NCBI GenBank assembly: GCA_030762935.1
Contig: CM060882.1
Span: 22,325,001-22,389,000 of the forward strand
DNA length: 64,000 nucleotides
Origin: Hymenopus coronatus
Taxonomy: Eukaryota; Arthropoda; Insecta; Mantodea; Hymenopodidae
Direction of reading: 5' to 3'
Under the pieces are notes generated by a model, which saw only the letters and a program-made list of their open reading frames with translations, did no database searches and was not told the origin of the DNA. A program made the translations under genes and the position numbers. Below are positions 22,699 through 33,837 of the stretch, piece after piece. Position 1 is the stretch's first letter. Each line of letters begins with the position of its first letter.

Positions 22699-24206
22699 CA
22701 GGCTGTTCCAGCTACAGAGCAGCAGAGTACTCACGACTCGCAGCAGTCTGCAGTATGCAATACAGCTCGGCTGAATAAAGTGGAGCGCAAGCACTTAGCT
22801 ATCACTTTCACGCTTTTGCAAGAGGCAAGAATTGTTTTTAATGAGAAATGATGTAAATTGTTGAGTTTTTCATATTTTCCAGAATAATATTTTCAGCCAT
22901 AAATAAGAAAATTTTATTTTAATTTGTATAAAAAACGTGCATTTATTTCAGGATTAAAAAAATAATATTTGAACTTTGAGTCTTCATATAAACAATGTTT
23001 AGAATTTAACGAATAGAACAATTAAATAAAAGTAAGTACCAAGTAAGAAAAATTCTTGTTGCTGAAAATTGCAGGTTGGTAACGGAACCAATATTATAAT
23101 TTTAATCTAAAAATTCAGTTGTTTTAACCCGAATTAACCCGCTGAGAACTAAATGTGAAATATTAGAGGGTCACTTTAGAAGCACAGTAGGGGTACCTGC
23201 AGAACGCATGGATGCCAGCGTTACAGATAAAATAGAGGAGAATTTGCTGTTATATGACTAAAAATTGGACTCTACTATGGGAAAATAAATTAATCGAATA
23301 GCAATAAAAGCATTAGATAATTTTTTTTAAAATGAAATTAGAATTTTATTTATGGACGCTCTTTAACTTCTGTGGTTCTCAGCGTCCGATGCTATTTTGG
23401 GCTCAAAGACAGCTTAATTCTGCTCAGAGGTCTCTTTATTGGGATTGAGGTTTTTAATCTATGACACGGGACCAAAGGAAGCCATTCTAAATATTTTAAG
23501 CCCCAAAAAAATCCATCGCCCTCCGCCGGGTTTGAACCCGTGACCTTGGGAACTAGAGGCTAGGTCACGGAGCCTTCAAAGCTCTAGTTTATAAGTGCAA
23601 ATACCTAAAGGTGATTTAAATAATACAATGGCATCATTTAACTAACTAAATGCATTTAAAAGTAATTATATTCATTCTGATTTGCTTCTTTTTTACAAAG
23701 AACTTTGTGCCATTCTTGAACAGCTATGGTGGATATGGTAATAAATTAGATATAGTAACAGCATTCTTGGCATTGAAAGAAAGGCCAATCTCACCACATT
23801 TTCTGTGAAAACTCCCTTTAATGCCTTTGCTATCGATATCAAATTGCTGACTGCGAAATATTTTTCCTTATGTATAACGTGTAACCGATAGCATACTATC
23901 GATAACGAACAATGGTGTTCTGAATGTGATATTTCATTTTATTTATGATTGTGATTTGAAATACAATATTTTGAATTTGTAAATAAGGATTTTTAACATT
24001 AATGTAGTTCAACTACTTATCAAATTTCATTTCTGTTACTTCATTAGTAATTAATTCTGCTCCAGAATTATTGCCAATTTATGTAGAATATTTAACACAA
24101 AATCTTGCCTCTGGCTATTACGTTCGCCCTCTATCCGGGCTCCGAGCACTACTGCTGCGTACGCGCGAGTACTCCGAACTCGGCCGAGCAGAGTTGAAAC
24201 AGCCTG
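22699..24206. mobile_element. Non-autonomous hAT element (1508 bp) with 8-bp TSD
   Basis: The element begins CAGGCTGTTCCAG and ends, inverted, CAGGCTGTTTCAA. The octamer GTGTAGTC is duplicated immediately outside (22691-22698 and 24207-24214), the standard hAT signature. Subterminal regions remain partly complementary (an AGTACTC motif on both sides). No transposase frame is visible. The interior is AT-rich and contains a SINE at about 23350-23575. Confidence 0.85.
23350..23575 (-). repeat. SINE family 2, reverse, inside the hAT element
   Basis: From TTATGGACGCTCTTTAACTT to the tRNA-like head with B-box (minus) GGTCACGGGTTCAAACCCGG. An internal deletion removes part of the body. Confidence 0.85.
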
Positions 24207-24214
24207 GTGTAGTC

Positions 24215-24930
24215 GCTATGATAGGCAGATAAACCTTGCTACTTGTGCTTTCGTATAACAGCTGTAATTCTGACAAAAGTATTGTTGTGCTATTCAATCA
24301 TTATTCTCATGTTCTACTTTGTACTTGGCTCTCTCGTGTCAGCCAAATATCCCATTCTGTTATTTTGGGGTAATATTGTCATATACATGAATATTATAAA
24401 GCTTGTAAGGTTTACACTTTCTGTTTTGCAAAGGGCTGTGGTACAAATTAAGAGTGGGGAACGCTAGGCACTCTCAAAATTATTTTATTATGATACATCA
24501 TGTTGTAAAACATCACTGGTTACAACATTCCAATACATTTAAACATCCATAACTTACAGTCAATGCTGGGATTATTTACTTGTCTTAACACGTGCTGACT
24601 TTTGTACAACACGCACGGTTAATAGCTTGGTATGAAAACATCAAGTTTGAAACATCTTTTCTGTATTACCTTGTATATTTACAATGCTATTAATATCAAC
24701 AGAAGTGTGGACCGAACTCATTTTGGAGTACGTAAGACAAATTCCTGCATTTAGTAGTCCTTTCTTTTTATCAGTAAGCAATTAGCGTGAGTGTTTGGTG
24801 AACATAGAGGAAGTAAAACTAAATCCCAGAGTAATTAGAAGCATATGGGGTGTTTAAAGAAGAGAAATCGCGTGAGTGCAGGTTGCGCAGTAGCATTACT
24901 CTTCGTCAAAACTCAGAAAGCAGAAATGCA
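24215..24930. other. Unassigned spacer
   Basis: AT-rich. A 74-codon plus frame (24243-24467) is hydrophobic but has no signal for expression. No repeat was recognised. Confidence 0.4.
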
Positions 24931-24934
24931 TTAA

Positions 24935-25140
24935 TTATGGTCATCTTTGACTGCTATACTTCTCAGCATCTCATTTTACAATGAGCCTGCATGACCACTT
25001 TATTTGCTCAGAAGATTTTTTTTTGTCAGGCTTGACGTTCTTTCACGAGTGGGACCACCGGCTTTACGTCTCATACAAAGGAAGTCATGTTGAGTGTTTT
25101 TACGTCCAAACAATTGCATCGCCCTTCGTCAGGTAGGACC
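24935..25140 (-). repeat. SINE family 2, old reverse copy
   Basis: TTATGGTCATCTTTGACTGC, then GGGACCACCGGCTTTACGTC, and AATTGCATCGCCCTTCGTCA, with heavy substitution. The tRNA-like head is truncated. Confidence 0.75.
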
Positions 25141-25639
25141 TCAGGAAGACTAGTATGTAACCCATCATGGAGCACGAGGCGTAACGAGCGAGAATGAAAG
25201 AATCTTTATACAAAATGGAAGATCTGCAACATTAATAACTGCTCGTAAACCGTAATTTCATTCAAAAACTACAGCACGACGCAGAGCTGCATAGCCGATA
25301 TGCTACCCAAGTACAAGATAGATCTTGTTGACTGTTTTGTTGAACATTTCGGCCATTAATCTTAATTTCTGGAGTATTTTATTCACTTTGTAGCCCAACA
25401 TATTAACGACTTAAAGAGGTTTTGTATTTTTTTTTTTTTTTTTTTACATTCGATATTTTTTTTAATTGCGTTCTTATTTAAGACTAAGTTCTATCTTTGC
25501 TAATACGCTAGCTTTTGTTACTGTTCGTCTTTTAGGTAAAATTCCTTGTTATTCAAAGGCAATTGTTAATATCAACAATGTTTGTTAATGAGATGTGTAG
25601 CTCAAACAATTAGGGATAGCAGAGTAAATGGCCTCATGA

Positions 25640-25840
25640 ACGAGGAAGTATAAATCCTGCCTTATTGTCCTATGACTGAGGTTCCTGGTTTCCAAGGTCG
25701 CGAGTTCAAACCAGGCAGAGGGCGTACAATTCCTTAGCATGGCTTCCTTTTTAAAAGGGAGTAAAGCTGTTGGTCCTGTGTTGTAGATATACAAACTTAA
25801 TAGAACCTTAAGCCTGATAAGCAAAATTATTTAGACTATG
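25640..25840 (+). repeat. SINE family 2, old forward copy
   Basis: B-box GGTCGCGAGTTCAAACCAGG, then AGGGCGTACAATTCCTTAGC, then GTAAAGCTGTTGGTCCTGTG and AACCTTAAGCCTGATAAGCA. It is diverged and lacks the last 60-80 bp. Confidence 0.78.
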
Positions 25841-25849
25841 TCCCGAAAT

Positions 25850-27220
25850 AGTTAAAGAGCTCCATAAGTAAAGCTCAATTTAATTTTTTGAATAAAGTTT
25901 TGTTTCCCAGGTTTTACCAAGTCCCCAACACAAGTAAGAATTGCCTAATTTTAGATCTTATAATGTTTGCTTCCCAAATTTCCTTTCCCAATTATATTTT
26001 CATTTCATGTGTCATCACCTGAAACGAAAGAGAGAAAGCGAATTTACCTCCATATATTCAAGTATACTCATGGCAGTCACAAACAAACTTCTCTAAAGTT
26101 TGGTTGCCTTGGAACATACTATCATAGTCAATGAGTGGTCGAAGAGTAAATGCTTTATAACATAAAATGGAGGAGATGGGATCAAGTGATGCCATTAGTT
26201 CATATGAGAAGATGTTAGGCTTCACTAACTGCTTTATGCAAAGGATTGTTTTAGAAAATGCTTATTTATTCGCTCTAAGCCAGCCCAGCACTCCATATTG
26301 TAAGGGAGTTTGCGTTAACGCAAGTTTCTACGTACATTACCCGCTATTAAACGTGCCTGCTGTACACATCCGAACTTCAGCAGTGAAAGACAAGTAAAGA
26401 AACATTTGTATCGCACTGTTGATATTTTTGCCAGTCTCACACATAAGGGCGTCTTATCCAACTCGGGTTGTCTATCTACTACAAAACTATTAACATTAGA
26501 GGTAATGCCTATATCATCCAACAATGTCGGAAACTTTGGTAATCAACAGTCCGTCCACTTCTCACCGCAGTGACAAAAGTCACGGACCTATCGTCATCAC
26601 TAATTAATCATTATTATTACAAGAATTCTTGATCTCGAATCTTAAATATAAATTTTAGGTATAAAACGGTGATCTCTAGGTATAATTTTAAAATTTCAGT
26701 CATTGATATATTGGCCTTTTTAAAACTATGAAACGTTTTCTTTTGGTGAAGAAGCATAGCCTCCGAGTTATTTTTTTTCAGACCAGTGTAAAAGTGGTAT
26801 TAAACGTTGTGCAATTTCTGAAATTATGTTCCCCAGTTCTCTCACGTCATCTCTGTCATGGAAAATGCAATTTGTGACTAGGAAAAACAAATGCGCTTAA
26901 AACAAAGAAACGCATCAAACCCAACGACTAGTGTGTTCTATTCTAAACTACCTTCTGGGTTGGTCAGTTTTACAAGAATGTCTTTTTCTCAGACACTTAC
27001 AGTTAAAGCAGCTTATCTGCGAACCTACAATCAATTCCTTTTTACGATAAAGCTCAGCCAGGCTGTTCAAATAATTGTATGTAGTTTCAAGAAATGCAAC
27101 AATAAAAATTTGGAATTTTTGTCCTCAAGGATGTGAAAATTATTAGACTCAGAGCAACATTATGTCATATCTTCAAGGTTTTGAAACTTTAATGATTATA
27201 TTTAACTTCATGGCACAGCT
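25850..27220. other. Unassigned spacer, no H-element sequence
   Basis: About 1.4 kb with several frames of 69-81 codons on both strands, none with recognisable domains. I see no repeat boundary or RNA gene. Confidence 0.4.
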
Positions 27221-27224
27221 CATA

Positions 27225-27512
27225 GAGCCGCCCGGCCGCTGCGTCCTCCATCTCGGTCCACGACAGACGTCATGGATGGGGTGCAGTATTGGAGAGTGAG
27301 ACGTGGTCAGCGCCTCGAGCTCCCCCCCAGCCAGCTAATACGGTCTTCACGACCTGGAGCCGCTACTTCTCCATCAAGTAGCTCCTCAATTGGCCCCCCA
27401 GAGGCCTCACGAGGCTGAGTGTACCTCGGTCCAGGTCTCCCAGTGGGGGAAAATCCCCACGCTGGTACTGGGAATCGAACCCAGGTCTCCCGCTTGGCAA
27501 GCAGGTGCCTGC
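27225..27512 (-). repeat. GC-rich repeat with tRNA-like head (possible SINE)
   Basis: Sharply GC-richer than its flanks. The right end on minus reads GGAGACCTGGGTTCGATTCC, a good polymerase III B-box. The left part has a short C-run. There is only one copy in the window, so family status is inferred. Confidence 0.5.
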
Positions 27513-27599
27513 AAATCTATCAACGTTTGGTAGCCATAATGTGTTACTACAGGGTAAATAAATCAACTGCTGAAAAGTTCTATCAGCCCATTACAAGTT

Positions 27600-27698
27600 C
27601 GTGAGTGGGTGAGTGAGTGAGTGAGTGAGTGAGTGAGAGTGAGTGAGTGAGTGAGTGAGTGAGTGAGTGAGTGAGTGAGTGAGTGAGTGAGTGAGTGA
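27600..27698. repeat. (GTGA)n microsatellite
   Basis: About 24 units of GAGT/GTGA with two interruptions (GTGGGTGA at the start, GAGAGT at 27637). It directly abuts the transposase remnant. Confidence 0.97.
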
Positions 27699-27699
27699 T

Positions 27700-28212
27700 G
27701 ATTCGGAGTACTATAGATGTACACAGTTACAGCTGCACAGTCTGCCAGTCTGGAGAGCGACAGAGCATTTTTATGAAGAAATCGAGAACAATCCACCACA
27801 TATGATGATTTGGGCAGGTGTTACAGGTAAAACACCTTTTTGGCCCGTATTTTTTGATGGGTCTGCAAATCAAGAAACTTATCTGAGGATACTGAACGAG
27901 CGGTTGTTCCCACAGCTGAGAGTCAGAGGATTAATGGAAACCGTTACGTTTCAACAGGACGGTGCTACACCACATTTTGCATTGTCAGTTCGAAGGTCGC
28001 TTAACCAAGTTTTTCAAAACCGCTGTATTGGTCGAGGTTCAGCTAATGCTCCTTGCCCCATCCTCCAAGAAGCCACCAGAAATGCTCTCTGGGAGCGGAA
28101 ACGTCGGTACACCACAAATGATGACCTGAAGGAAGCTGTCTTTACTAGTCACGCCAGATATGTTGAAGAGGATGAACAAACGAACTTGGCGCCGAATCCA
28201 ACTGCCCGTTGA
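27700..28212 (+). pseudogene. Broken Tc1/mariner-type transposase, catalytic half
   Basis: An open frame of about 170 codons includes PPHMMIWAGVTGKTPFW, VFFDGSANQETYLRIL and the second catalytic Asp in FQQDGATPHFA. It then reads NRCIGRGS, followed by a garbled stretch where PRSPDLTP-like sequence carrying the third Asp would be expected, so a frame disruption there is likely. The C-terminal YTTNDDLKEAV is in frame to a stop. The first catalytic Asp and the DNA-binding part are missing. The left side runs straight into a GTGA microsatellite. It looks like the same superfamily branch as the fold-back element at 1274-2159, supplying the half that element lacks. Confidence 0.7.
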
Positions 28213-28448
28213 TATTGTTGGGATCCACACATGTTTTGGAACCCTTATCACGTAAGCATTATGAAATGTGAAAAATTTGAAAATAATAATATTATTTGAA
28301 TACCTAACAGTTGGTTTAGAATCGAAGATGCAGAAGATGATAGCATTCACATTAGGTTTTGGTTTGATTTTAAATATTTTTTAAATATTTTAGAATTCTA
28401 TCATTTAATGTATTTGAGTCTAATCGTTTTCACATCTCTGAACAAGCT

Positions 28449-28483
<35 letters not shown>

Positions 28484-29675
28484 GTTTCTTAAAAACTATT
28501 TAATCTCTCTATACTAACATTAAAGTTTGTGTTTTATTTTATTGTTGCGTAACTGCCAGCGAAAGAAAATCCCTAAAATTTGAAACTTTTATAGCAATAT
28601 TCCTTGGGATGTGACTTTCATCTCCAGTGAGGAGTTAAAGACTAAAACCACCTGTTGAAGTTAACAAACAAACCTGGCTGAACAAAGCGATTTCCTGATT
28701 ATTATGGATAGCATCTTGGGGACCGATAGCCGGACACATGCGAGCACCAGTTGCATACATACCGAGTAGAGACCGACCTGCATTGGCGACTGCACGCGCC
28801 GCATGTAAACAACCTGATACTGCATGCTCTTCATGCAGAAGAACTTTGCAGATATATCAACACAATAACATATTTGGAAAAATCGAGTAATGAAATGCCT
28901 CGAGCCCTGAAAGCTGTTGATGAACTTGTGTAAGCAATTAATCAGAGACCCTGTCTTAGACCGTGGGAAAAAGTGTCTGATGGAGTATCTTACGCAGTAG
29001 TCGATGATGTGTGCTATTCCTGTTTTGCGAAGTTTTTCCCAATATAAAGCCTGTTTTCGTGCCAATCGGAGACGATTCACATTTGAGAAGTTACGATGTA
29101 TATAGCTGTGCATTGTAATCTATGTATCTTGAGAGAAAATAAAATGAGTTATAATGACGGCTTATTGCATAACAACAATTGAATTTATGTAAATCAGTCT
29201 CCAACCTCAATCGTCTTGCACTGCTAGTGAAAACATCAGTCTACCACGCAACTAGTGCCCCATTTTCTTTCTATTAGTACCACTACGTACCCACTGCATG
29301 TTAACTATATACCATGCAGCGCTAACTTCGATTCTATCCCGCTATCGGTCCCCATGATGCTATCCCTACTGATTATAACCAGTAGTGTTTTTTTGATCTC
29401 AAGGAAAAGTCACAATGATGTCATAGTTCCATCTGACTTTTGTTTACAGCAGAAAATTTTAAAGAAAAACAGAAAGAAGATGCTTGAAATTGAAAGGAAA
29501 ACTTTGGCGCCACAGTTTCAATAAACTCTACCTCTTTGCCCATACATGTAGAGGATGTGACGTGTGAGCCGAAGCTCCTAAACCTCTTGGGGTCGAGGAC
29601 AGACATCTTCCTTGAGGAAGGAGTACATGAACAGCGAGGGTACGCGTCTTCACCAAGACAGAGAAGCCCGGAGCA
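28213..29675. other. Sequence between transposase remnant and fibrinogen exon
   Basis: It contains a 31-bp A-run at 28451-28481. At 28751-29113 overlapping frames occur on both strands: plus MHTYRVETDLHWRLHAPHVN, then HAEELCRYINTITYLEKSSN, and a 150-codon minus frame. I recognise neither. 29255-29524 (89 codons, plus) is also unassigned. Confidence 0.4.
28451..28481. repeat. Poly(A) run
   Basis: 31 consecutive A. This could be the tail of a decayed retroposed sequence on plus, but no 3' end family is recognisable upstream. Confidence 0.9.
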
Positions 29676-30106
29676 TTACGAGTGCGGGGGTTCACAGCCG
29701 TCCCGCCTCCTCACCTTCATCTCTGACCACGCCACGGCGATCCACTCGTTTTTGGAGGCGTCGAACCAGGTGAGGCCCAGGTTATAGCGGCCGTTGAGGT
29801 TGGCGTGCTGGCAGTGCGAGAACCACCAGCCACCTTCGTAGTTGGCCGCGCAGTGCGTGTTGCTGATGTCGCGGTCCACGTCGATGGCACTGAACTGCAT
29901 CCTGTTCTGGTACTCGAGGGCGTCGCTGGCGTTGCCTCTGTAGGATGCCGCGTGCATGCGGTATCCGTCCTCCGCGTCAGAGATGCTCCATTCGCCATAT
30001 TCTGCCACCCAGATCTTTCCGTAAATGTCTCTGAGGTCGACTCTCAGGGAGGAGCAGTTGTCGCCGGTCAGCTGATGTAGGGCCTCGTTACCCAACCAGA
30101 ACTCGC
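29676..30106 (-). CDS. sca: Scabrous-like fibrinogen domain, C-terminal exon
   Basis: This exon encodes about 142 residues of a fibrinogen-related domain, from GEFWLGNEALHQL to a stop at 29678-29676. Visible hallmarks are GDNCSSL, RGNASDALEYQ, the calcium-site-like DVDRDISNTHC, CAANYEGGWWFSHCQHAN, LNGRYNLGLTWFD and NEWIAVAWSEMK. The acceptor is a TTGCAG ending at 30107. The first two bases complete a Gly codon begun in the 43.8-kb exon (phase 1), which restores the standard fibrinogen motif SPTGEFWLGN. Scabrous is a secreted glycoprotein that modulates Notch during spacing of R8 photoreceptors and sensory organs in Drosophila. The unusual FSHCQHANLNGRY stretch is what makes me prefer Scabrous over angiopoietin- or tachylectin-like proteins. 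Two N-glycosylation sequons (NCS, NAS) fit secretion. A GTGAGG donor-like site at 29714-29709 could end the exon earlier. I saw no polyadenylation signal within several hundred bases downstream. Confidence 0.85.
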
Positions 30107-30149
30107 CTGCAACAATCAATAACATTACATAAATAACCGGTAGGGACAG

Positions 30150-30892
30150 AAATAACTTGCTTCCATGTAAGTAGAACCGAAATAAGGGAGTATCATAGGT
30201 TAAAGTGACGGTTGCTATGTCACTGAACTTCCTTTGTTTGTATGGACACGAGTTGACAAATTCCTGTATGAGAAAAGTATAAGTATTTTAAAGCTGAAAC
30301 CAATAACAAGGAATATCTTAAAAACAGTCAGTTCCACGAACAAAATGCATACAACATAAATTGTGTGTTTTAACGAGCTCTACATTTTTTGTGTAGTAAG
30401 TTTTTGTCTGTCTCTTGCGGTTTACCAGTTAGGCAAAATTTCACAAAATTCATTAAGAACAAACAAGTCTTCAGAGGCTACTCCCAGAAAATTCAAGATA
30501 TACATTTTATTTGTCACGTAAAAATATTTAATACACGCTATTTTAATCAAAATCGTTAGAGCCATTTTTGGGATAATCAAAAATTTCTAAAGTGTTTCCA
30601 TGTAAAGGGTAGTTTGGCGTGGGGGGGATGTTCTTGAAAATCTTCGTGTCGTATCCTTGGGAAGATGCTGAACTTAAATACCAGGTATTTAACAGTCTTT
30701 TCGTTTTTGAGCTATACTATCCACAAACACACAGGCACACATACACACACACACATATACGCAGACACGGACCTTTTTCTGAAAATGTTTATTTTTTTGG
30801 ATTCAGGGGGACCCAAAACATGTATTTGCGGTGAAATCTCGGTATCGAGTTTTTGGGTGGAATGCAATACCTTCTCTATACACTATGTACGT
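30150..30892 (+). repeat. H-element, forward, 5'-truncated
   Basis: It starts at ACTTGCTTCCATGTAAGTAG and runs to CTATACACTATGTAC. Right at the hairpin loop it is replaced by LINE sequence, so the right arm is lost. Confidence 0.85.
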
Positions 30893-31235
30893 AAAAACGA
30901 CTTACACTCCATTGAAGGAGTCAAAGCAAAATTTCTAAAAACGGCAATGGATGTTTCAAAATACACGCCATCGTGTCAAATATACAAACTGACAAGGAAA
31001 CCCTTCCTACGAAAGCAACTGCTTTTAGCATCTGCAAGAAATGCGGAGATCCACCTAAGAGAGGGGGAGAGATGATACAGAAAAGAGAAGAAATCTCGAG
31101 AGACGCTATGACGTACCGGAACTGGACCAGCGCTATCATCACAAGATGTGCAAGAATACAGCATGCCACAACCCCAGCGTGCTCGTTGAGTGGAAAACAC
31201 TCACAAATGCCACATCACCAAGTGTAAAAGCAACA
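30893..31235 (+). mobile_element. LINE reverse-transcriptase tail fragment
   Basis: The sequence departs abruptly from the terminal hairpin of the preceding H-element. It encodes LHSIEGVKAKFLKTAMDVSK then YTPSCQIYKLTRKPFL, followed in another frame by EEISRDAMTYRNWTSA. These resemble the C-terminal segment of non-LTR retrotransposon polyproteins. It is short, frameshifted and dead, and is directly followed by a reverse H-element. Confidence 0.55.
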
Positions 31236-31277
31236 CAAAATCTCTATACAATTATGGTAAAGTCTCAAATTAACCAT

Positions 31278-31878
31278 TATCCTCCACCCCAAACTACCCT
31301 TTACATGTAAAAAATTTCGAAAATGTTAGATTTTCTCAAAAATGGCTCTAACAATTTTGGTTAAAATACCGTATATTAAAGATTTTTATGTGGCAAATAA
31401 AATGTATATCTTGAATTTTCTGGGAATAGCTTTTAAGATCTCTTTATTCTGAATGAATTTTTCTGAATTTTGCGTAACTGGTAAACCGTAAGAGATAGAC
31501 AAAAACTTACTATAGAAAAAATGTAGATCACGTTAAAACACACAATGTATGTCATATACGTTTTTAGCGTGGAATTGACAATTTCTGAGGTATTCCTTGT
31601 TATTTGTTTCAGATTAAAAATAAACTTTTCTCGCGTGGAAAGCTGTAAATTCCTGACTCTGCATAGAAACGGATTTCAACACATGGCAACCATCTTTTAA
31701 AAGAGTTGACTATCGTTTTAGTTTAATGTATTCCCTTATTTCACTTCTACTTACAAGGAAGCAAGTAATTAAGAAAATTTCTGCTTGATTATTATAAAGT
31801 AGATAGTAGAATATGCTTTTTAAAAATAAGTTTTTACGCGATGTAGAGAAAGTCATGTGAATGGAACACCTCAGATTT
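31278..31878 (-). repeat. H-element, reverse, 3'-truncated
   Basis: From CACCCCAAACTACCCTTTAC to ATGGAACACCTCAGATTTTT. The hairpin and AC tract are missing. Confidence 0.85.
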
Positions 31879-32464
31879 TTTGCTATAATAAGGAAATTTC
31901 ATCTTCACCCTATAGACCGGTATCTGATGGCTTCAGGCGGTTCTGATCTTATGTTACGATCACCGATGCGCTATCCTGAAGCTGTAATCTTTTCCAACCA
32001 TTCCTATTTTCGCAACTTTCTCTTGGAAACTTCCCTATTGAGTTTTGTCGACACGAAATCGAAGCGAAACTTCGTAGAAAGCACCTAGAAAAGCATACGT
32101 TGAAACGATCTCCTGAATGCTGTAACAGAATATTCTATGACGAAAAGCGGAGAGAACCACAAGACTACCCCGAAGTAAGTAAACTTTCACGATTTCTGCA
32201 GATTTGTTCATATTAGGTAATACTTCTATTTGAATAGCAGACGTAACTGAATGTGTACAAAATATATGGAATATTGGCTCTACCTTTTAAATGGATCAAT
32301 AAAGTTATGTGCTGTTACTTTTATTCTCATGGAATGTACGGGCTCCCCAAAATAATAAAAAGAGTAGCACCCCAGTGTACCCCAAGTAAGGTGAGGGGTA
32401 AACTCCAAGTTATAAATTAAATCATAGTATAAATTCGAATTACTCTGATAGATCTTACTAAATT
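31879..32464. other. Unassigned spacer
   Basis: A 75-codon plus frame (31861-32088) starts inside the H-element terminus and is unlikely to be a gene. No other feature. Confidence 0.4.
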
Positions 32465-32469
32465 AAGAG

Positions 32470-32646
32470 GCTTATCCACTGAAATGATATTCAAATTATT
32501 TCGGGGTCCATGAAGCTTAAAGTTACTCGACATAAGGGAAAACCCAGAGAAAAAAAAACTTATCCGGGTAACTCACCCTAAGCGAGATTCGAACTCGCGA
32601 CCTTTTGAATGTGTGGCAGACTTGCTACCATCACACCAGGGGGCTA
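32470..32646 (-). repeat. SINE family 1, tail-truncated, reverse
   Basis: From TTTCGGGGTCCATGAAGCTT to the head. The B-box on minus is GGTCGCGAGTTCGAATCTCG, an almost perfect polymerase III consensus. Confidence 0.85.
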
Positions 32647-32739
32647 AGAAGCTTTTGTTTTAAGTAGTTTTTCTAAAATGAAAGCTTGGGAATAAATATA
32701 TAGTTGAATATTTATATATCAAATCGCCCCCCCCTCGTA

Positions 32740-33345
32740 TAATGGCTACCACAGAGCATTTTGATTTTCTCAAAAATAGATCCAATGATTTTTATTAAAA
32801 TGTCATATGTTTAAGATATTTTTGTTATAAACGAAATAAATATCTTGAATGTTCTGGAATAGCCTCTGTAAACCTCTAACCTCTATTCTAGGTGAATTTT
32901 GCGGAATTTTGCATAACTGCTAAGCCGCAAGAGATAGACAAAAAGTTACTGCACAAAAAATGTAGATCTCGTCAAAACACACAATTTATGTTCTTTACGT
33001 TTTTGTTGTGGAGGTAACCGTTTCCGAGATATTCCTTGTTATTGGTTTCAATTGTAAAATACTTATCTCAGACAGGAAGTGTCCGTTTTTCTTTTGTTCT
33101 ACTCCTGGCCAGGCAAAGAAGCGATTTGCAATGACAATCGCATAACGACAGCCTTTAAAACATTTGACTAGCACTTAGTTCCCTCCTACTTATAAGGATT
33201 AGCGTGAAGTGGATAGAAGAATAAGGTTATTACCAATAATATATTATAAGATTTATAGAAAGTCATGTGGATGGAACACGTCAGTTTTTTTTTGTATTTG
33301 TTCAGAGGGCTTGAAAAGTTATTTCTGGTGAAATCTGAAGCAATA
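32740..33345 (-). repeat. H-element, reverse, 3'-truncated, plus forward 3' trace
   Basis: The reverse part ends GTCATGTGGATGGAACACGT (33270-33282). A short forward 3' trace (TTCAGAGGGCTTGAAAAG, then TCTGGTGAAATCT) follows the T-run, the same composite order as at 5478-6458. Confidence 0.75.
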
Positions 33346-33768
33346 TTTATATGCTATTCACAAAATCTGCCGACATTTTATAAGTTTTATGTCATATTTA
33401 TAATATTTGATGTTCAATTGTTTTTATTCCTTTGCTTCCGAAGTTGAAATCGCTGGATGCAACATTTTTATTACTCCTTGTTCTTTCGTCGCATTTTTTA
33501 TTTTCTCGATGCGATTTTGTTTTACAACAGTATCTATAGTTACGTGTTGATTTTCCGGCTGGTGACATCATGAAGAAGGAGGCTTCTTCACGCGTAATGG
33601 AAAAGGCCGTTTAGAGATAACGCGTAAAAATGCATTCGAGTTGAATTATACGCGCCCATGGATTCACAGCGTTCAACAAAGTAAAGAATTGCATCGAGCG
33701 ATTACAGTTTATCTTTGGAATTGTAAAATAATAACTATAAAAATAAACTGCGATTCTACAGAAATCCT
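33346..33768. other. Unassigned spacer
   Basis: AT-rich. No repeat or gene seen before the direct repeat at 33769. Confidence 0.4.
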
Positions 33769-33837
33769 AGCAACTTATTATTTAAGAATCCGCCAGGTAG
33801 TCTGGGTCTGGGAAGCCCAACAAGCCCGATAAAAAAA
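33769..33837. repeat. 69-bp direct repeat, left copy
   Basis: AGCAACTTATTATTTAAGAA through GGTAGTCTGGGTCTGGGAAG to AACAAGCCCGAT and A-run. It matches 34756-34824 with about six differences. Confidence 0.9.

Noticed and set aside
27225..27512. GC-rich block as a coding exon
   Set aside because: No long frame and no splice-bounded protein motif. A polymerase III B-box at its edge suggests a retroposon instead.
29717..29998. Alternative frame over the fibrinogen exon rich in Thr, Ser and Arg
   Set aside because: It is the shadow frame of the GC-rich fibrinogen coding sequence.
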